From NCBI RefSeq assembly GCF_900112845.1, contig NZ_FONG01000025.1, positions 1 to 64,000 of the forward strand: a stretch of 64,000 nucleotides of DNA, in the 5' to 3' direction. The translations under genes were made by a program, and so were the position numbers. The notes beneath the pieces are model-generated. The model had not been told where the DNA came from. It did no database searches and was given only the letters and a program-made list of their open reading frames with translations. Below are positions 7,594 to 16,928 of the stretch, piece by piece. Positions within the stretch are counted from its first letter, which is position 1, and each line of letters starts with the position of its first letter. Source of the DNA: Actinacidiphila alni. Lineage in GTDB: Bacteria > Actinomycetota > Actinomycetes > Streptomycetales > Streptomycetaceae.

Positions 7594-8933
7594 CCACGCT
7601 CTCCCGCGCCGACCTCGGCAAGCGGCACGTTCGCCTCGACCCGGCCTTTTACCTCGGGCGCGAGTTGGTGCGGTCGACAATGAGTTCGGAGGGCAGTCGA
7701 CACGTTAGCCTCGAGGATATCGTCGAGTCCATCCACGACGGGGCTCGCCTGCCTTCGGCTGCATCGGGGATCCCGATGCTCCGCCTGAACAACGTGCGGC
7801 CCTGCGAGTTGGACTTGAGCGGCATGGCCCATGTCGACGGCACCGTCGCCAAGTGGATCAACGTCCAAGAGAACGACGTCCTGTTCACGCGGGCAGCCCA
7901 GCCGTTTCGTGCGGCCGCGGTCCAGTCGGGGATGCCTGCAGAGCTCGCCGTGTCGTCGGAGTTAACCATCATCCGGCCCCGGCCGGCGGTCTTGCCCGAG
8001 TACCTGGCCGCCGTGTTCTGCACGCCGACGCTGAACCGGATCCTGCGTGACCTCGCGTACCGCGGTGGCTCGTCGGCGCTGCCGCGCCTGCGCCTCTCGG
8101 ACATCGCGCGCCTCCCGATCCCGCTGCCCCCGCGCAGCCTGCAGGAGTCGCTCGGGCTGCAGTACCAGCAGGCCGTCGACCTGACCGCGAGCGCCCGTGC
8201 CGAGTTCAACGCGGTTGTGATGGCGATCCACACCGAGATAGACCACTGTGTCTCCGGGGTCAAGCCCCCCAGCACCGCCATCGAGGTTCTCCGATCGCAG
8301 CTGGCGGACCGGTGGGACGTCCCGTTCAACCGCGGGCGCGTGTTCCGCCATTCTTCGGCAGCATCGTCGGCCATGCGGCCGTTGCTCCAGCTTGCGAAGC
8401 CCGCGGGCACGAGCCTTCGTGGCCTCGCCGATGACGAGGAGGTCTTCGCCGTTCAGGCCGACGACGTGAACGAGAGTACTTTCCTTGTTGAGGGCGGCGA
8501 GGTTCGGCCCCTGTCCGACCTGTCCTCGCGCATGCGGCAGCGGCTCGAGGTGGGCGATGTCCTACTGTGCACGACCGGCTCGGGCGACCAGGTCGCTTAC
8601 CTTGACGAGGAGCTCGGCCCCGAGGAGCAGCCGCTCCTCGGGAGCGCCACCTTCACTGCCCTCCGCTTCCACGAGACGCCCCGCGTCTTCGCTGTCGCGC
8701 TCGCCCATTCCCTCGTCCGCACGCAGCTGCGGCTGCTCTCCTCCGGGTCCGTGCAGCGATTTGTCAACAAGCGCGACCTCGACGAGTTGCTCGTCCCGGT
8801 GCTGGGTCAAGTCTGGCGAGAGGACTTCGAGACCCGGCTCACCCGAGCGATGCAGCGTCGCCGCGAGGCATTGCTGGCGCGGACCGCGCTCATCGAAGCT
8901 GCCGACGACTACCTCCAGAAGGCGGCGCTGTGA
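7584..8933 (+). CDS. HsdS-like DNA specificity protein 1
   Basis: 449 residues from ATG 7584, the start that overlaps the previous gene by 10 bp. The layout is that of a type I specificity subunit: two target-recognition-like domains (about 20-200 and 260-430), each closed by a helical spacer. Signals include LDPAFYLG, GIPMLRLNNVRP, NDVLFTRAAQPFRAA, the LRLSDIARLPIPLPP turn that closes TRD1, and FVNKRDLDELLVPV that closes TRD2. Such proteins give sequence specificity to a methyltransferase or nuclease. Position suggests that it partners the degenerate methylase. Confidence 0.75.
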   Translation: MRVATLSRADLGKRHVRLDPAFYLGRELVRSTMSSEGSRHVSLEDIVESIHDGARLPSAASGIPMLRLNNVRPCELDLSGMAHVDGTVAKWINVQENDVLFTRAAQPFRAAAVQSGMPAELAVSSELTIIRPRPAVLPEYLAAVFCTPTLNRILRDLAYRGGSSALPRLRLSDIARLPIPLPPRSLQESLGLQYQQAVDLTASARAEFNAVVMAIHTEIDHCVSGVKPPSTAIEVLRSQLADRWDVPFNRGRVFRHSSAASSAMRPLLQLAKPAGTSLRGLADDEEVFAVQADDVNESTFLVEGGEVRPLSDLSSRMRQRLEVGDVLLCTTGSGDQVAYLDEELGPEEQPLLGSATFTALRFHETPRVFAVALAHSLVRTQLRLLSSGSVQRFVNKRDLDELLVPVLGQVWREDFETRLTRAMQRRREALLARTALIEAADDYLQKAAL

Positions 8934-9679
8934 ACGCCGTGGCGCCGAGCATGAGCTCTCCTGGGGGCTGGAGTCGCCTTGTGCGGAGTGATGTGCTCAC
9001 GCGGGCACTCGGGTCGGCGCCTCGCTTTGCCGTCGTGCCGAGGAACAACATGGCGTCACGCGATCGGGTCGTACGACAAGCCATGCAACTGGCCCCGCTG
9101 AAGCGCATAGTTGAGATGGTCGTGCTAGGCGAGGACGACCCGACGTGGCTCCAGCACAAGATCGAATTCAAGAACCTCCGCAACGTCCACTACTACCTGG
9201 CGGCCGCGCGCTGGGCCCGGCTGTTCAAGGAGGGTGGGACCCGGCCGACCAGTCTCGGGCGCCGCTACGTCAGCTTTCGCTTCGAGCCTCGCGTGATCCT
9301 CGAAGGGGTTCGTGGCCGCGCGATCTTTGAGGAGATCAGGCGCGTGGCTGGCGACGACGTGCTGACCCCGGACGTCGTCGCTAGCGTCCTGCGGCGTTGG
9401 AGCTTCCGTTACAGCAAGGCCACGGTCACGCGACGCGCCCGCCACTTCTGCGCGATCCTCGGCCGCATCATCGACGAGGCCGCGAACCCGAAGGAGCGCA
9501 AGCTCGTTGGTCACTCGGCGTGGTTGGAGCCGCAGGACCTGCTGGCCATCAACGGCGTCGCCGCGATCTGGCCGGCCCTGCAGCTCACGCCGGTCAAAGG
9601 CATCCGGCGTTCGAAAAGTACTTCGCGGGGCGAGGCGACCGACGCCCAGCTGCGCCTCCCGCTCAAGGAGGAAGCATGA
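8930..9679 (+). CDS. unrecognised basic protein in defence operon
   Basis: 249 residues from a GTG in a 4-bp GTGA overlap. It is Arg-rich and mostly helical. Residues 55-130 contain a winged-helix-like segment (IVEMVVLGEDDPTWLQHKIEF, then LFKEGGTRPTSLGRRYVSF, like a helix pair followed by a wing), and the centre repeats a similar pattern (DDVLTPDVVASVLRRW). I recognise no named family. A DNA-binding adaptor for the methylase/specificity module is possible, given its place between the two M-S pairs. Confidence 0.55.
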   Translation: MNAVAPSMSSPGGWSRLVRSDVLTRALGSAPRFAVVPRNNMASRDRVVRQAMQLAPLKRIVEMVVLGEDDPTWLQHKIEFKNLRNVHYYLAAARWARLFKEGGTRPTSLGRRYVSFRFEPRVILEGVRGRAIFEEIRRVAGDDVLTPDVVASVLRRWSFRYSKATVTRRARHFCAILGRIIDEAANPKERKLVGHSAWLEPQDLLAINGVAAIWPALQLTPVKGIRRSKSTSRGEATDAQLRLPLKEEA

Positions 9680-10053
9680 TCGGCCCAATCACCTCGAAGA
9701 TCCGCGACTTCCTGATCGGCCGCGGTCCCGCGACGCCCGAGCGCGTTGCGGAGGCCGTCCCCGAGCTCACGGAGGTGGGAGGTGCCGAGCGGGCCCTCTT
9801 GCTGATGAGACTCGATCCGACGCTCGAACGGACAGGTAACGACATGTGGGCGGCGCGGGGAACGGCGAACACCGACGACAGCCGAGTCCGAAACGCCGTC
9901 GAGAAGTTCTTCGACGGCCGCCTCGGTGCTCCGCTGGCAAGCGCGGTGCGGGCGGTAGCGAACGAGACCAGCTTGCCAGAGCACCTGGTGCGCGAGCTCC
10001 TCACCGAGCAGTTCGTCGTGGCGGGCACCAACATTTTCAACCGGCGACGGTAG
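9676..10053 (+). CDS. small tandem winged-helix protein
   Basis: 125 residues from ATG 9676 (ATGA overlap). The N-terminal half (ITSKIRDFLIGRGPATPERVAE... then TLERTGNDMWAAR) has the pattern of a HARE-HTH/winged helix: helix, loop, helix and a wing ending in an aromatic strand. The C-terminal half repeats it (LASAVRAVANETSLPEHLVRELL, then VVAGTNIFNRR). Such modules bind DNA or sense base modification and occur in restriction systems. It lies 11 bp before the intact methylase and could act with it. Confidence 0.55.
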   Translation: MIGPITSKIRDFLIGRGPATPERVAEAVPELTEVGGAERALLLMRLDPTLERTGNDMWAARGTANTDDSRVRNAVEKFFDGRLGAPLASAVRAVANETSLPEHLVRELLTEQFVVAGTNIFNRRR

Positions 10054-10064
10054 CGAGAGGACCC

Positions 10065-12062
10065 ATGGCCAAGAGGAAGAACACCACAGACGAGCTCCGC
10101 GATGGGGCGCGGGAAAAGCTCTCGCAGCTCGGCTACCAGCAGATCAAGGACGACTTCGCGCTCTTCGATCCGCTCGGCGACGGATCCATGTCGGCGACCG
10201 CCGAGCTTGTCGCGCTCGACGAGGACGAACCCATCATCCTCTTTGCCAGCGGCGAGCCCGGCGATGCCTCGCGGCCTGCCGTGCAGGACGACGCGAAGTT
10301 CAAGGCCGGCCTCGGCGCCGCCGCCGGTAAGCCGTTTCGCTTCGTCTGGGTATGGGATGACGAGAACGACTTCATCTTCGACGTCGAGAAGGACGCGCAG
10401 GTCTCGGCGCTGCCGGCCCGGGACGAGTGGAAGACCGTCGCCCGGCCGATCTCCGAGTCCCGCACCCGGCTCGTGCAGGAGGTCTCGGCCGAGTACCACC
10501 GTGGCGACTTCCGGGCAATCCAGCGCAAGTTCGATCAGCTGCACGAGGCCATCTACTCGCGCGGCGGCGTCAAGCCCACCAATGCCGCTATCGACGAGCT
10601 CGGCAAGCTTCTCTTCCTCAAGGTCCACCTTGAGAAGGCGCCCGGCTATGTGCTCACGAGCGGCGCCGCGAAGGGCAAGCGGTTCGCCGACGTCTACTCG
10701 GCTAGCCACGTGCGGGAGCACAAGAAGGACGCGGTCATCCAGCTCAAGGACGCCTTCCGCGAGATCAACAACCTCCCGCAGTACAAGGCGACCGACATCA
10801 CTGGCGAGGTGCACACGATCTTCTCGTACGACGAGCCGCTGCGTCTCGAGAACCCGGAGGTCCTCGCCCTCGCCATCGAAGCCCTCGAGCTTCGCGATCG
10901 TGAGGGCAAGCCCATCCGGCTCTCCGTGCCCGACCGCGAGCTCCTCGGCAACGGCGAGAAGGCCCGCGAGATGCGGGCGCACCTCATCCACGAAGACTTG
11001 CTGGGCTGGGCCTTCGACGTGTTCCTTCGCGGCAAGTACGCGAGCGACGAAGGGCTCGCGACCTACCTGACGCCTGGCCAGGTCGTGGAGTGCATGGCCC
11101 GCATGGTTTTCCACGACATCCCCGACGCGGACCTGTGGGCCCGACGGGGCGACGACGGGCAACGCGAGCGCTGGAACCCCCAAACCGACGAGGAAGCCGC
11201 GCTCCCCGCCTTCCTCGTCGGCGACATCTGTTGCGGTACTGGGCGCTTCCCCATCGGCGCTCTGCGTGAGGTGAAGCGGCGCGTGCTCGACGACCGCCAC
11301 GTCGGCCACTCCGACGATGACAAGCTGCGCTGGCTCTCGCAGATGAAGCGGCACAGCTTCGTCGGCGCCGACCAGGCCGCGGGATCGATCCAGAAGGCTC
11401 GCATCAACATGCTGCTGTACGGCGAGGACCACAGCCAGCTGCTGAAGGTCGACGACTCGCTGGTCGACCCGCATATCGATCGACTCATCGGGAAGTTCGA
11501 CGTCATCCTGACCAATCCACCGTTCGGCTCCGGGAAGTATGACGATCCACGCGGGCTGGCGCGCATGCGCGATGAGGCGCGCGGACTCGAGCTCGGCTGG
11601 TCGTGGGCCCCCGGGAACCGGGCAAAGCGAAAGGAGCTCAAGAAGGCTGACCCGGCCTCGCTGTTCATCGACCGCAACCTTCAGCTTCTGAAGCCGGGCG
11701 GGCGGCTACTCATCGTCGTGCCCGATGGGATCCTCTGTAATTACACGGACGCTTACATTCGCGAGTACATCATGGGGACGAAGGACGACGAAACGGGAGA
11801 GTTTCTCGGCGGAAGGGCGATCGTTCGCGCGGTCGTGAGCTTGCCTACCGAGACCTTCTCCATCGCGGGCACGGGCGCCAAGACCAGCTTCCTCTACCTC
11901 CAGAAGAAGCGGCATCCGGCTGAGAAGCAAGGCGCAGTCTTCATGGCCGTTGCCGAGCACGTCGGGTACCTGAAGAAGGGCAAGACAGAAGCGGTTGACC
12001 CGGCTGGGAACGACCTTCTGGGCATCTCTGACGCCTATTCACGGAGGCCTTCTCATGGCTGA
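10065..12062 (+). CDS. type I-like N6-adenine DNA methyltransferase
   Basis: 665 residues from ATG 10065 after a GAGAGG ribosome site. An N-terminal domain of about 130 residues of unknown fold is followed by the HsdM helical domain and the SAM-dependent domain. YLTPGQVVECM (about 345) matches the HsdM TPxxVV motif, GDICCGTGRFP (about 386) is motif I and LTNPPFGSG (about 483) is an intact NPPF catalytic motif IV. The enzyme should methylate adenine in the sequence chosen by the next gene product, marking self DNA. It overlaps that gene by 8 bp. Confidence 0.85.
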   Translation: MAKRKNTTDELRDGAREKLSQLGYQQIKDDFALFDPLGDGSMSATAELVALDEDEPIILFASGEPGDASRPAVQDDAKFKAGLGAAAGKPFRFVWVWDDENDFIFDVEKDAQVSALPARDEWKTVARPISESRTRLVQEVSAEYHRGDFRAIQRKFDQLHEAIYSRGGVKPTNAAIDELGKLLFLKVHLEKAPGYVLTSGAAKGKRFADVYSASHVREHKKDAVIQLKDAFREINNLPQYKATDITGEVHTIFSYDEPLRLENPEVLALAIEALELRDREGKPIRLSVPDRELLGNGEKAREMRAHLIHEDLLGWAFDVFLRGKYASDEGLATYLTPGQVVECMARMVFHDIPDADLWARRGDDGQRERWNPQTDEEAALPAFLVGDICCGTGRFPIGALREVKRRVLDDRHVGHSDDDKLRWLSQMKRHSFVGADQAAGSIQKARINMLLYGEDHSQLLKVDDSLVDPHIDRLIGKFDVILTNPPFGSGKYDDPRGLARMRDEARGLELGWSWAPGNRAKRKELKKADPASLFIDRNLQLLKPGGRLLIVVPDGILCNYTDAYIREYIMGTKDDETGEFLGGRAIVRAVVSLPTETFSIAGTGAKTSFLYLQKKRHPAEKQGAVFMAVAEHVGYLKKGKTEAVDPAGNDLLGISDAYSRRPSHG

Positions 12063-13515
12063 AGCGAGTAAGCACGTCTGGGCGGATGCGACACAGCTTG
12101 AGGCTCGACTCGATGCTGACTTCTACCAGGCCCACTTCCTAGAAGCAGAGCGCAGGCTAAGGCGTGTTCCAACACAGAGGTTCCACAATCTCTGGCGCGA
12201 CTCGAACCGGATCTACATCGGGATCGCGGGCTTTTCGGAAAGAACCCAGGATCGAGACTACACGCCCTATATTCGTCCGACTGATGTCGGAATGAACGGC
12301 GAGATTGACTGGAACCACATTGCTTGGTGCTATGCCGAATGGCTCGACGACTATTCCGTCAGCGGTTGCGCGAAGGCAGGGGACCTGCTTGTCGAGGTGA
12401 AAGGCAACACCCGCCGAGTGGCGATAGTCGACTCAAGTGTTCCTGCCAACTGTATTGTCTCGGGGAGCTTCTGGCGTCTAACTCTGGCCGACTCGGTGAA
12501 TCCCAGGTTCGTTCTCGCCTACCTCCTGTCTAACACCGGACAGCTTCTGAAGCGACGCTGGGTGTCCAACTCTGTGATCTCCTGGATCGACCCGCACTCC
12601 TTTCGTCGCTTCCAGATTCCGGTCCCCGACCGGCGCATCCAGGACTACATCGGCGCGAAGGTCGAGTTGGCGGAGCTCTGTCGCGCGCGTTCCGGAAGCC
12701 TTCGTGCGGAGGCCATCGGCCACTTCGACGCACTTCTCCGGACGTCCAAATTCGGCCCGGGTGCGGATCTCTCCAACGTCGTCGACGCCCGAGCCCTCAC
12801 CGATCGTCTGACAGGCGAGTTCTACCTCCCTCGCTACTTTGCACTCGAAGCACATCTCGCGGGCCTTGGGGTTCCGGTCAAGCCGCTCCGCTCGCTGCTT
12901 CGCAGTGATATCACTCGATCCTCCACCCCCGAGCGAGATGAAGCCGCACCCATCCCGTGCATTCTCACCTCGGACATCGACCCTCAGGAGATTCGCTGGC
13001 GCAACCCGAGCTTGCGCGTCACGCAGTCGGTGCATGACCGCCACGGCGGTCGGCTCGGTGGGCGAGATGTCGTATACACCTCCGTCGGCCCGCCCGTAGG
13101 GGAAGCGGCTGTCGTGCTGCCGCAGTTCCTCCCGATGGCTGTCGGTGGCGATGTGTCCATCCTTCGCCATGGCGAGGATCTTCATCCCGGCTTCCTCGCT
13201 CTGTATCTCAACTCGGCGTTCGGGAAGATGCAGAATGATCGGTACTCACGCGGAATCCGACAGCGGCGCGTGTACCCCGAGGACATCGGCGCGTTCTTGA
13301 TCCCGGTGTTCGGTGCCAAGGATCAGGCCTACGTCGGGGAGCGGATCGTTCGGCATCAGGTCCTCAACGAGCTGGCCGTCGACCTGGTCAACGAGGCCAA
13401 GGCCGATGTCGAAGATATGATCGAGGGCACCCTGGACGTGCAGGCGATTATCGCCGGAACGCTCAAGCCACCGACCGCGGACGACATCCCGGAGCTGGCG
13501 GAGGACGACGCATGA
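12055..13515 (+). CDS. HsdS-like DNA specificity protein 2
   Basis: 486 residues from ATG 12055, which overlaps the methylase stop by 8 bp; upstream in-frame codons lie inside the methylase. Two TRD-like halves: YTPYIRPTDVGMNGEIDW, GDLLVEVKGNTRRVAIV and SFRRFQIPVPD in the first; IPCILTSDIDPQEIRW, GRDVVYTSVGPPVGEAAVV and YPEDIGAFLIPVFG in the second. This is the usual strand-helix plan of type I specificity subunits. It is clearly different in sequence from specificity protein 1, so the operon may read two DNA sites. Confidence 0.75.
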   Translation: MAEASKHVWADATQLEARLDADFYQAHFLEAERRLRRVPTQRFHNLWRDSNRIYIGIAGFSERTQDRDYTPYIRPTDVGMNGEIDWNHIAWCYAEWLDDYSVSGCAKAGDLLVEVKGNTRRVAIVDSSVPANCIVSGSFWRLTLADSVNPRFVLAYLLSNTGQLLKRRWVSNSVISWIDPHSFRRFQIPVPDRRIQDYIGAKVELAELCRARSGSLRAEAIGHFDALLRTSKFGPGADLSNVVDARALTDRLTGEFYLPRYFALEAHLAGLGVPVKPLRSLLRSDITRSSTPERDEAAPIPCILTSDIDPQEIRWRNPSLRVTQSVHDRHGGRLGGRDVVYTSVGPPVGEAAVVLPQFLPMAVGGDVSILRHGEDLHPGFLALYLNSAFGKMQNDRYSRGIRQRRVYPEDIGAFLIPVFGAKDQAYVGERIVRHQVLNELAVDLVNEAKADVEDMIEGTLDVQAIIAGTLKPPTADDIPELAEDDA

Positions 13516-13970
13516 AGGTCCTCGGCATCGCTCCCAGCTCGGCCGACTTCAAGTGGGCGCTCCTCGATGGCAGCCGGGCTCAACCCCGCGTTCTGCCGCT
13601 TCCGTCCACGTCGCAGAAGCTGCCCGCCGACGCGTGTGAGGGGCACGCGCTGGTGAGCCTTCGAAGGCTGCTCTCGACCTTCCTGGCGGAGCAGGGAGTA
13701 GAGCGAATCTGCGTCCTGCAGGCCGGCTCCTCGCAGTTTCGAGGGCCGTCGGCCTCGCGCGTCAAGGCAGAGGGGATCGTCCAGTTGGTGGGTGCTGAGC
13801 TCGAGCTGACCGTCGACCTTGTCGCGCCGCAATCTCTCCGTGCGCAGGAGAAGCGCTTCGCGTCCATCACGTCTGCTTCTCCCGAGAACGTTTTGAACGG
13901 CGGCGCGGACTTCAAGCCGAAGACCTGGCGTGACGCGGTGCTCGTCGCGTGGTGGGGGCTCGACGAATGA
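13512..13970 (+). CDS. DUF3010-like / RNase H-fold-like protein
   Basis: 152 residues (ATGA overlap). The start MKVLGIAPSSADFKWALLDG has the first-hairpin pattern of RNase H/RuvC-like folds (hydrophobic strand, turn, strand) and recalls DUF3010 proteins. A later VERICVLQAGSSQFRG strand and a C-terminal KTWRDAVLVAWWGLDE helix fit the same plan. The usual first acidic residue is replaced (IAPSS rather than IDPS), so activity is doubtful. Family assignment is from pattern only. Confidence 0.5.
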   Translation: MKVLGIAPSSADFKWALLDGSRAQPRVLPLPSTSQKLPADACEGHALVSLRRLLSTFLAEQGVERICVLQAGSSQFRGPSASRVKAEGIVQLVGAELELTVDLVAPQSLRAQEKRFASITSASPENVLNGGADFKPKTWRDAVLVAWWGLDE

Positions 13971-15103
13971 GCACGACCCTTCAGGACGTCCAGCAGCTCA
14001 TCGCTGCGACCGGGAAGTACAGGCTCGAGGCGGAGAACACCGAGGGCGCGAACGCGTACGCCTTTCGTGCGCATCACGTACCCCTCGACCTGCCGGTGTT
14101 CCTGAAGGTCCTCTATCCCGATCCGAGCGGTGACCTCTTCGCGGAGCCGCGCCTGCTCGTGGAGGCGACCAGGACCGAGGGCAACGAGAGCAACCTCGTG
14201 CGGGTCCACGACGCACAGCGCCTCGGCGACGACTTCGTCCTCGTCGCCATGGAGTATGTCGGCGGCGGCAGCATCCTCTCGCGCCTGAGCGGTGGCCCGC
14301 TGCCGATGATGGAGGCCGTCCGCGCGGCGATTGGACTCCTCCACGGGCTCGCGCAGCTTCACCAGGCACTCCTCGTTCACCGGGACATCAAGCCCGCGAA
14401 CGTGCTGATCTCGCAGCGTCACGGGCGCATCTGGCCGAAGATCACCGACTTCGGCTCGGTCGCACGACTCGCTCATGCGAGTGCGAGTGTGACCGCCTCG
14501 CGCCACAGCGCGCTCTACGTGCCGGTCGAGGGATGGGCGACGCCGAGCCGCTACGACGTGCGGTCGGACCTCTACCAGGTGGGCCTGGTGCTCTTCGAGA
14601 TGGTCCACGGCGCTCTGCCGTACAACGACGACGCCTACCTGGACCGCGAGGCGAGGAAGGAGCTTCGCGAGTTGGCAGAGGCATCGGGCGGCTGCGTCGA
14701 CGATTTCGACAGGCAGAAGGTGGTCGACCGGGCGCTGGTCCGGGCAGCGTCCGGCAAAGGCGTGATCTCCTTCGGGCGGATGCAGCCATACGTGCCCAAA
14801 AGCCTGGCGCGCATCATCAACAAGGCGGTCGCGCCCGACGCCGCCGCCCGATACCAGACGCCGTCCGAGATGATCGGCGATCTCGAGGCGCTCCGGCTGC
14901 CTGACTGGAGGCTAGCTCCCTGCGGTGAGCAGTACGCCGCCGACGGATGGTCGGGCTGGGACTGGAGCATAAGGAAGGATCCGAAGAAGCCGGAGCAGTG
15001 GGTCGTCCTGCGCTCCCGTAAGGCGGCGACGAACTTCCGCCGCTGGGCCGCGGCCGACAGCGCGCGAGCGGCCTGTCAACTCGTCATGGAGGCTGCGGCA
15101 TGA
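13967..15103 (+). CDS. Ser/Thr protein kinase (HRD type)
   Basis: 378 residues from ATG 13967 (ATGA overlap). It has VFLKVL with the ATP-anchoring Lys (about 47), no clear glycine-rich loop, the catalytic HRDIKPANVL (about 138-147), the ITDFG metal-binding motif (about 160) and SDLYQVGLVLFEM of subdomain IX. A C-terminal tail of about 80 residues ending in a Trp-rich GWSGWDWSI segment may bind a partner. There is no membrane segment, so it is cytoplasmic. Kinases occur in Pgl/BREX type 2 (PglW) and MADS. Substrates are unknown but are probably products of this operon. Confidence 0.85.
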   Translation: MSTTLQDVQQLIAATGKYRLEAENTEGANAYAFRAHHVPLDLPVFLKVLYPDPSGDLFAEPRLLVEATRTEGNESNLVRVHDAQRLGDDFVLVAMEYVGGGSILSRLSGGPLPMMEAVRAAIGLLHGLAQLHQALLVHRDIKPANVLISQRHGRIWPKITDFGSVARLAHASASVTASRHSALYVPVEGWATPSRYDVRSDLYQVGLVLFEMVHGALPYNDDAYLDREARKELRELAEASGGCVDDFDRQKVVDRALVRAASGKGVISFGRMQPYVPKSLARIINKAVAPDAAARYQTPSEMIGDLEALRLPDWRLAPCGEQYAADGWSGWDWSIRKDPKKPEQWVVLRSRKAATNFRRWAAADSARAACQLVMEAAA

Positions 15104-16326
15104 GTCTGCCCGCCCGCCCGAACGACGCGGTCGCGCTCTTCGAGCATCTTGCCCAGTGGGGCGAGGTGTCGGCTTACGAGGCCGATGACCTCGGCGCTAA
15201 GCCGTGGGTCACGGTGTTCGAGAACGCAGGTGCCCTCGAGGCGGTTCACGACGAGCACGGTCGTCCGGTGGCCTGGCACCTGACGCAGCCCTTCGTGCAC
15301 CTTGTTGAGTGCGACGCGCAGCAGGCCGGCCGTCGTTTGTGCTTCGCGGTGCCCGAGTACCGCGCCTACCTGCTCAGCATCCTCGTCGAAGGGCTGGTCG
15401 ATGCCGGCCGCGCGGGCATGACCGTGGAGCTCGAAGAGTGGACGAAAGACGGGCTTGCGCCGCTGCTGGCTGAGCTCAACGCCTTCCTTGGGCCCCTTGA
15501 GGACGACAAGCGTCTGGTCGATTTCACGTCGGCTGAGCTCGAGGCTCGCATGGCCGACCTCTTCGAGCGCTCGCGGTCGTTCGCCGCCTGGGACAGCTAC
15601 ACACTCGGACACTCCGCGCGTCCGAAGGGACTCTTCGAGTTCGCGCTGCGGCGCTTCGGCCCCGCCTGCGCGGCGCTGCCCGTCGCTGTCGAGAGCGCTG
15701 CGGTCCTGCGCCCTCTGCCGCTCAGTAGAGAGGACGGGTTCGGCCTTGGCAGCGCCTTTATTCCGCAGCCGTGGAACACGCAGCGCTTCGGCGTGCTGAG
15801 CGGCGCCCCGATCGTCGATGCGCGTGGCCAGCGCATGTTCGAGGAGGACGCGCCGCTGAACGAAGTGCTCGTCGAACATCTCCGCGATGCCGTGGTGAAG
15901 CACCCGTTCTACGCCGCGGTGATCCACCTGGGCATCTGCGCCTGGCGCTCGCCAGCGTCGACGATGCCCACCGTGGAACTCTACGTGCCCGCGTCTGGCG
16001 CCCTGCACGACGTCTCGGTGCTCGTGGGCTCCCGCGGGGTCGGCCGCGTGGCCGAGCTGCTCGGCGACCTCGTTCGCGCGCAGGGATACGCACCCTTCGG
16101 CCTCGTCGACGGCCAAGTCTCCGACGAGCTCATGGGCAACCTGCTCCGGAACCTCCTCGAGCTCCGAATCCTGCGCCACCAGGACGAGCTTCTGGTGCTC
16201 GACGACGACTACCAGTCGTCGCTGATGGCGGCGCGCCTGCGCACCGTGTTCCGGCCCGGCAAGGAGCTGCAGAAGCGCATGGTCGAGGAACTCGCGTTGC
16301 GGGCGTCGGAGGGAGGTGCCGCATGA
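15100..16326 (+). CDS. unrecognised 408-residue protein of defence operon
   Basis: ATG in a 4-bp overlap with the kinase. Acidic and soluble, without signal peptide or membrane segment. The N-terminal 100 residues (VTVFENAGALEAVHDEHGRPVAWHL, read in parts) and the central helices around 110-180 give no family I know. The C-terminus (LLRNLLELRILRHQDELLVLDDDYQSS) has a short winged-helix-like end very similar in layout to the end of the next protein (VLRLTGDYQSKI). This suggests that the two share a module and work together. Confidence 0.5.
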   Translation: MSLPARPNDAVALFEHLAQWGEVSAYEADDLGAKPWVTVFENAGALEAVHDEHGRPVAWHLTQPFVHLVECDAQQAGRRLCFAVPEYRAYLLSILVEGLVDAGRAGMTVELEEWTKDGLAPLLAELNAFLGPLEDDKRLVDFTSAELEARMADLFERSRSFAAWDSYTLGHSARPKGLFEFALRRFGPACAALPVAVESAAVLRPLPLSREDGFGLGSAFIPQPWNTQRFGVLSGAPIVDARGQRMFEEDAPLNEVLVEHLRDAVVKHPFYAAVIHLGICAWRSPASTMPTVELYVPASGALHDVSVLVGSRGVGRVAELLGDLVRAQGYAPFGLVDGQVSDELMGNLLRNLLELRILRHQDELLVLDDDYQSSLMAARLRTVFRPGKELQKRMVEELALRASEGGAA

Positions 16327-16928
16327 TGCCTCGCAAGGTCGACCTGGCAGTCGACTGGATGCGCAGCCAGCCGCGGCGGGTCTTCCACTACCGGGACGAG
16401 GTGTGGGCGGCGCTGGCGGAGCTCCATTCGGACGAGTTCGCCGTGAGTGACGATCGTAAGACGCGGTGGTTTTCGCTGCATCGAGACATGGCGCAGGACG
16501 CCCGTTTCCTTCGAGGTGACAAGGGGATGTTCGAGCTCGTCGAAGGTGCCCTCGCTGAGGTCACCTCGGCCGAGGCGGGCGATGTGGCGGCGCTGATCCA
16601 CGTCGGTGGGGATGTGGCGCATCTCGAGCTCGACCGCGCCGGGCGGGGCCCTCTGTGGCGCCACGTCCGCTCGATGCTCGAGCAGGTCGGATACTGGCTG
16701 GTGGGGGCCAGCACCCAGGATTCGCTCTGGGCCGGCGCCGTCCACGTGATGCTGAAGAACCGCGAGCTGCTCGATGTGTTCGAGCGCGACGGCGACGTGC
16801 TGCGTCTGACCGGCGACTACCAATCCAAGATCAAGGCTCATCCGGGACACCTGCAGAACCGGGGCGAAAAGCCCTACCGCGTTCGCCTGTCGCAGTTCCT
16901 GGCGACTTTCCACGGAGGACAGGCATGA
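16323..16928 (+). CDS. winged-helix (HARE-HTH-like) protein
   Basis: 201 residues from ATG 16323 (ATGATG, 4-bp overlap). The N-terminal 70 residues (VFHYRDEVWAALAEL, then KTRWFSLHRDMAQD, RFLRGDKGMFELVEG) form a helix-helix-wing pattern like HARE-HTH domains. These are often fused to restriction and chromatin proteins and are thought to contact modified DNA. The C-terminal 110 residues (ELLDVFERDGDVLRLTGDYQSK) resemble the tail of the preceding protein. No catalytic motif. Confidence 0.55.
   Translation: MMPRKVDLAVDWMRSQPRRVFHYRDEVWAALAELHSDEFAVSDDRKTRWFSLHRDMAQDARFLRGDKGMFELVEGALAEVTSAEAGDVAALIHVGGDVAHLELDRAGRGPLWRHVRSMLEQVGYWLVGASTQDSLWAGAVHVMLKNRELLDVFERDGDVLRLTGDYQSKIKAHPGHLQNRGEKPYRVRLSQFLATFHGGQA

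Noticed and set aside
6307..13515. Classical type I restriction-modification
   Set aside because: Methylase and specificity genes are present twice, but no HsdR helicase-nuclease is found in the operon.
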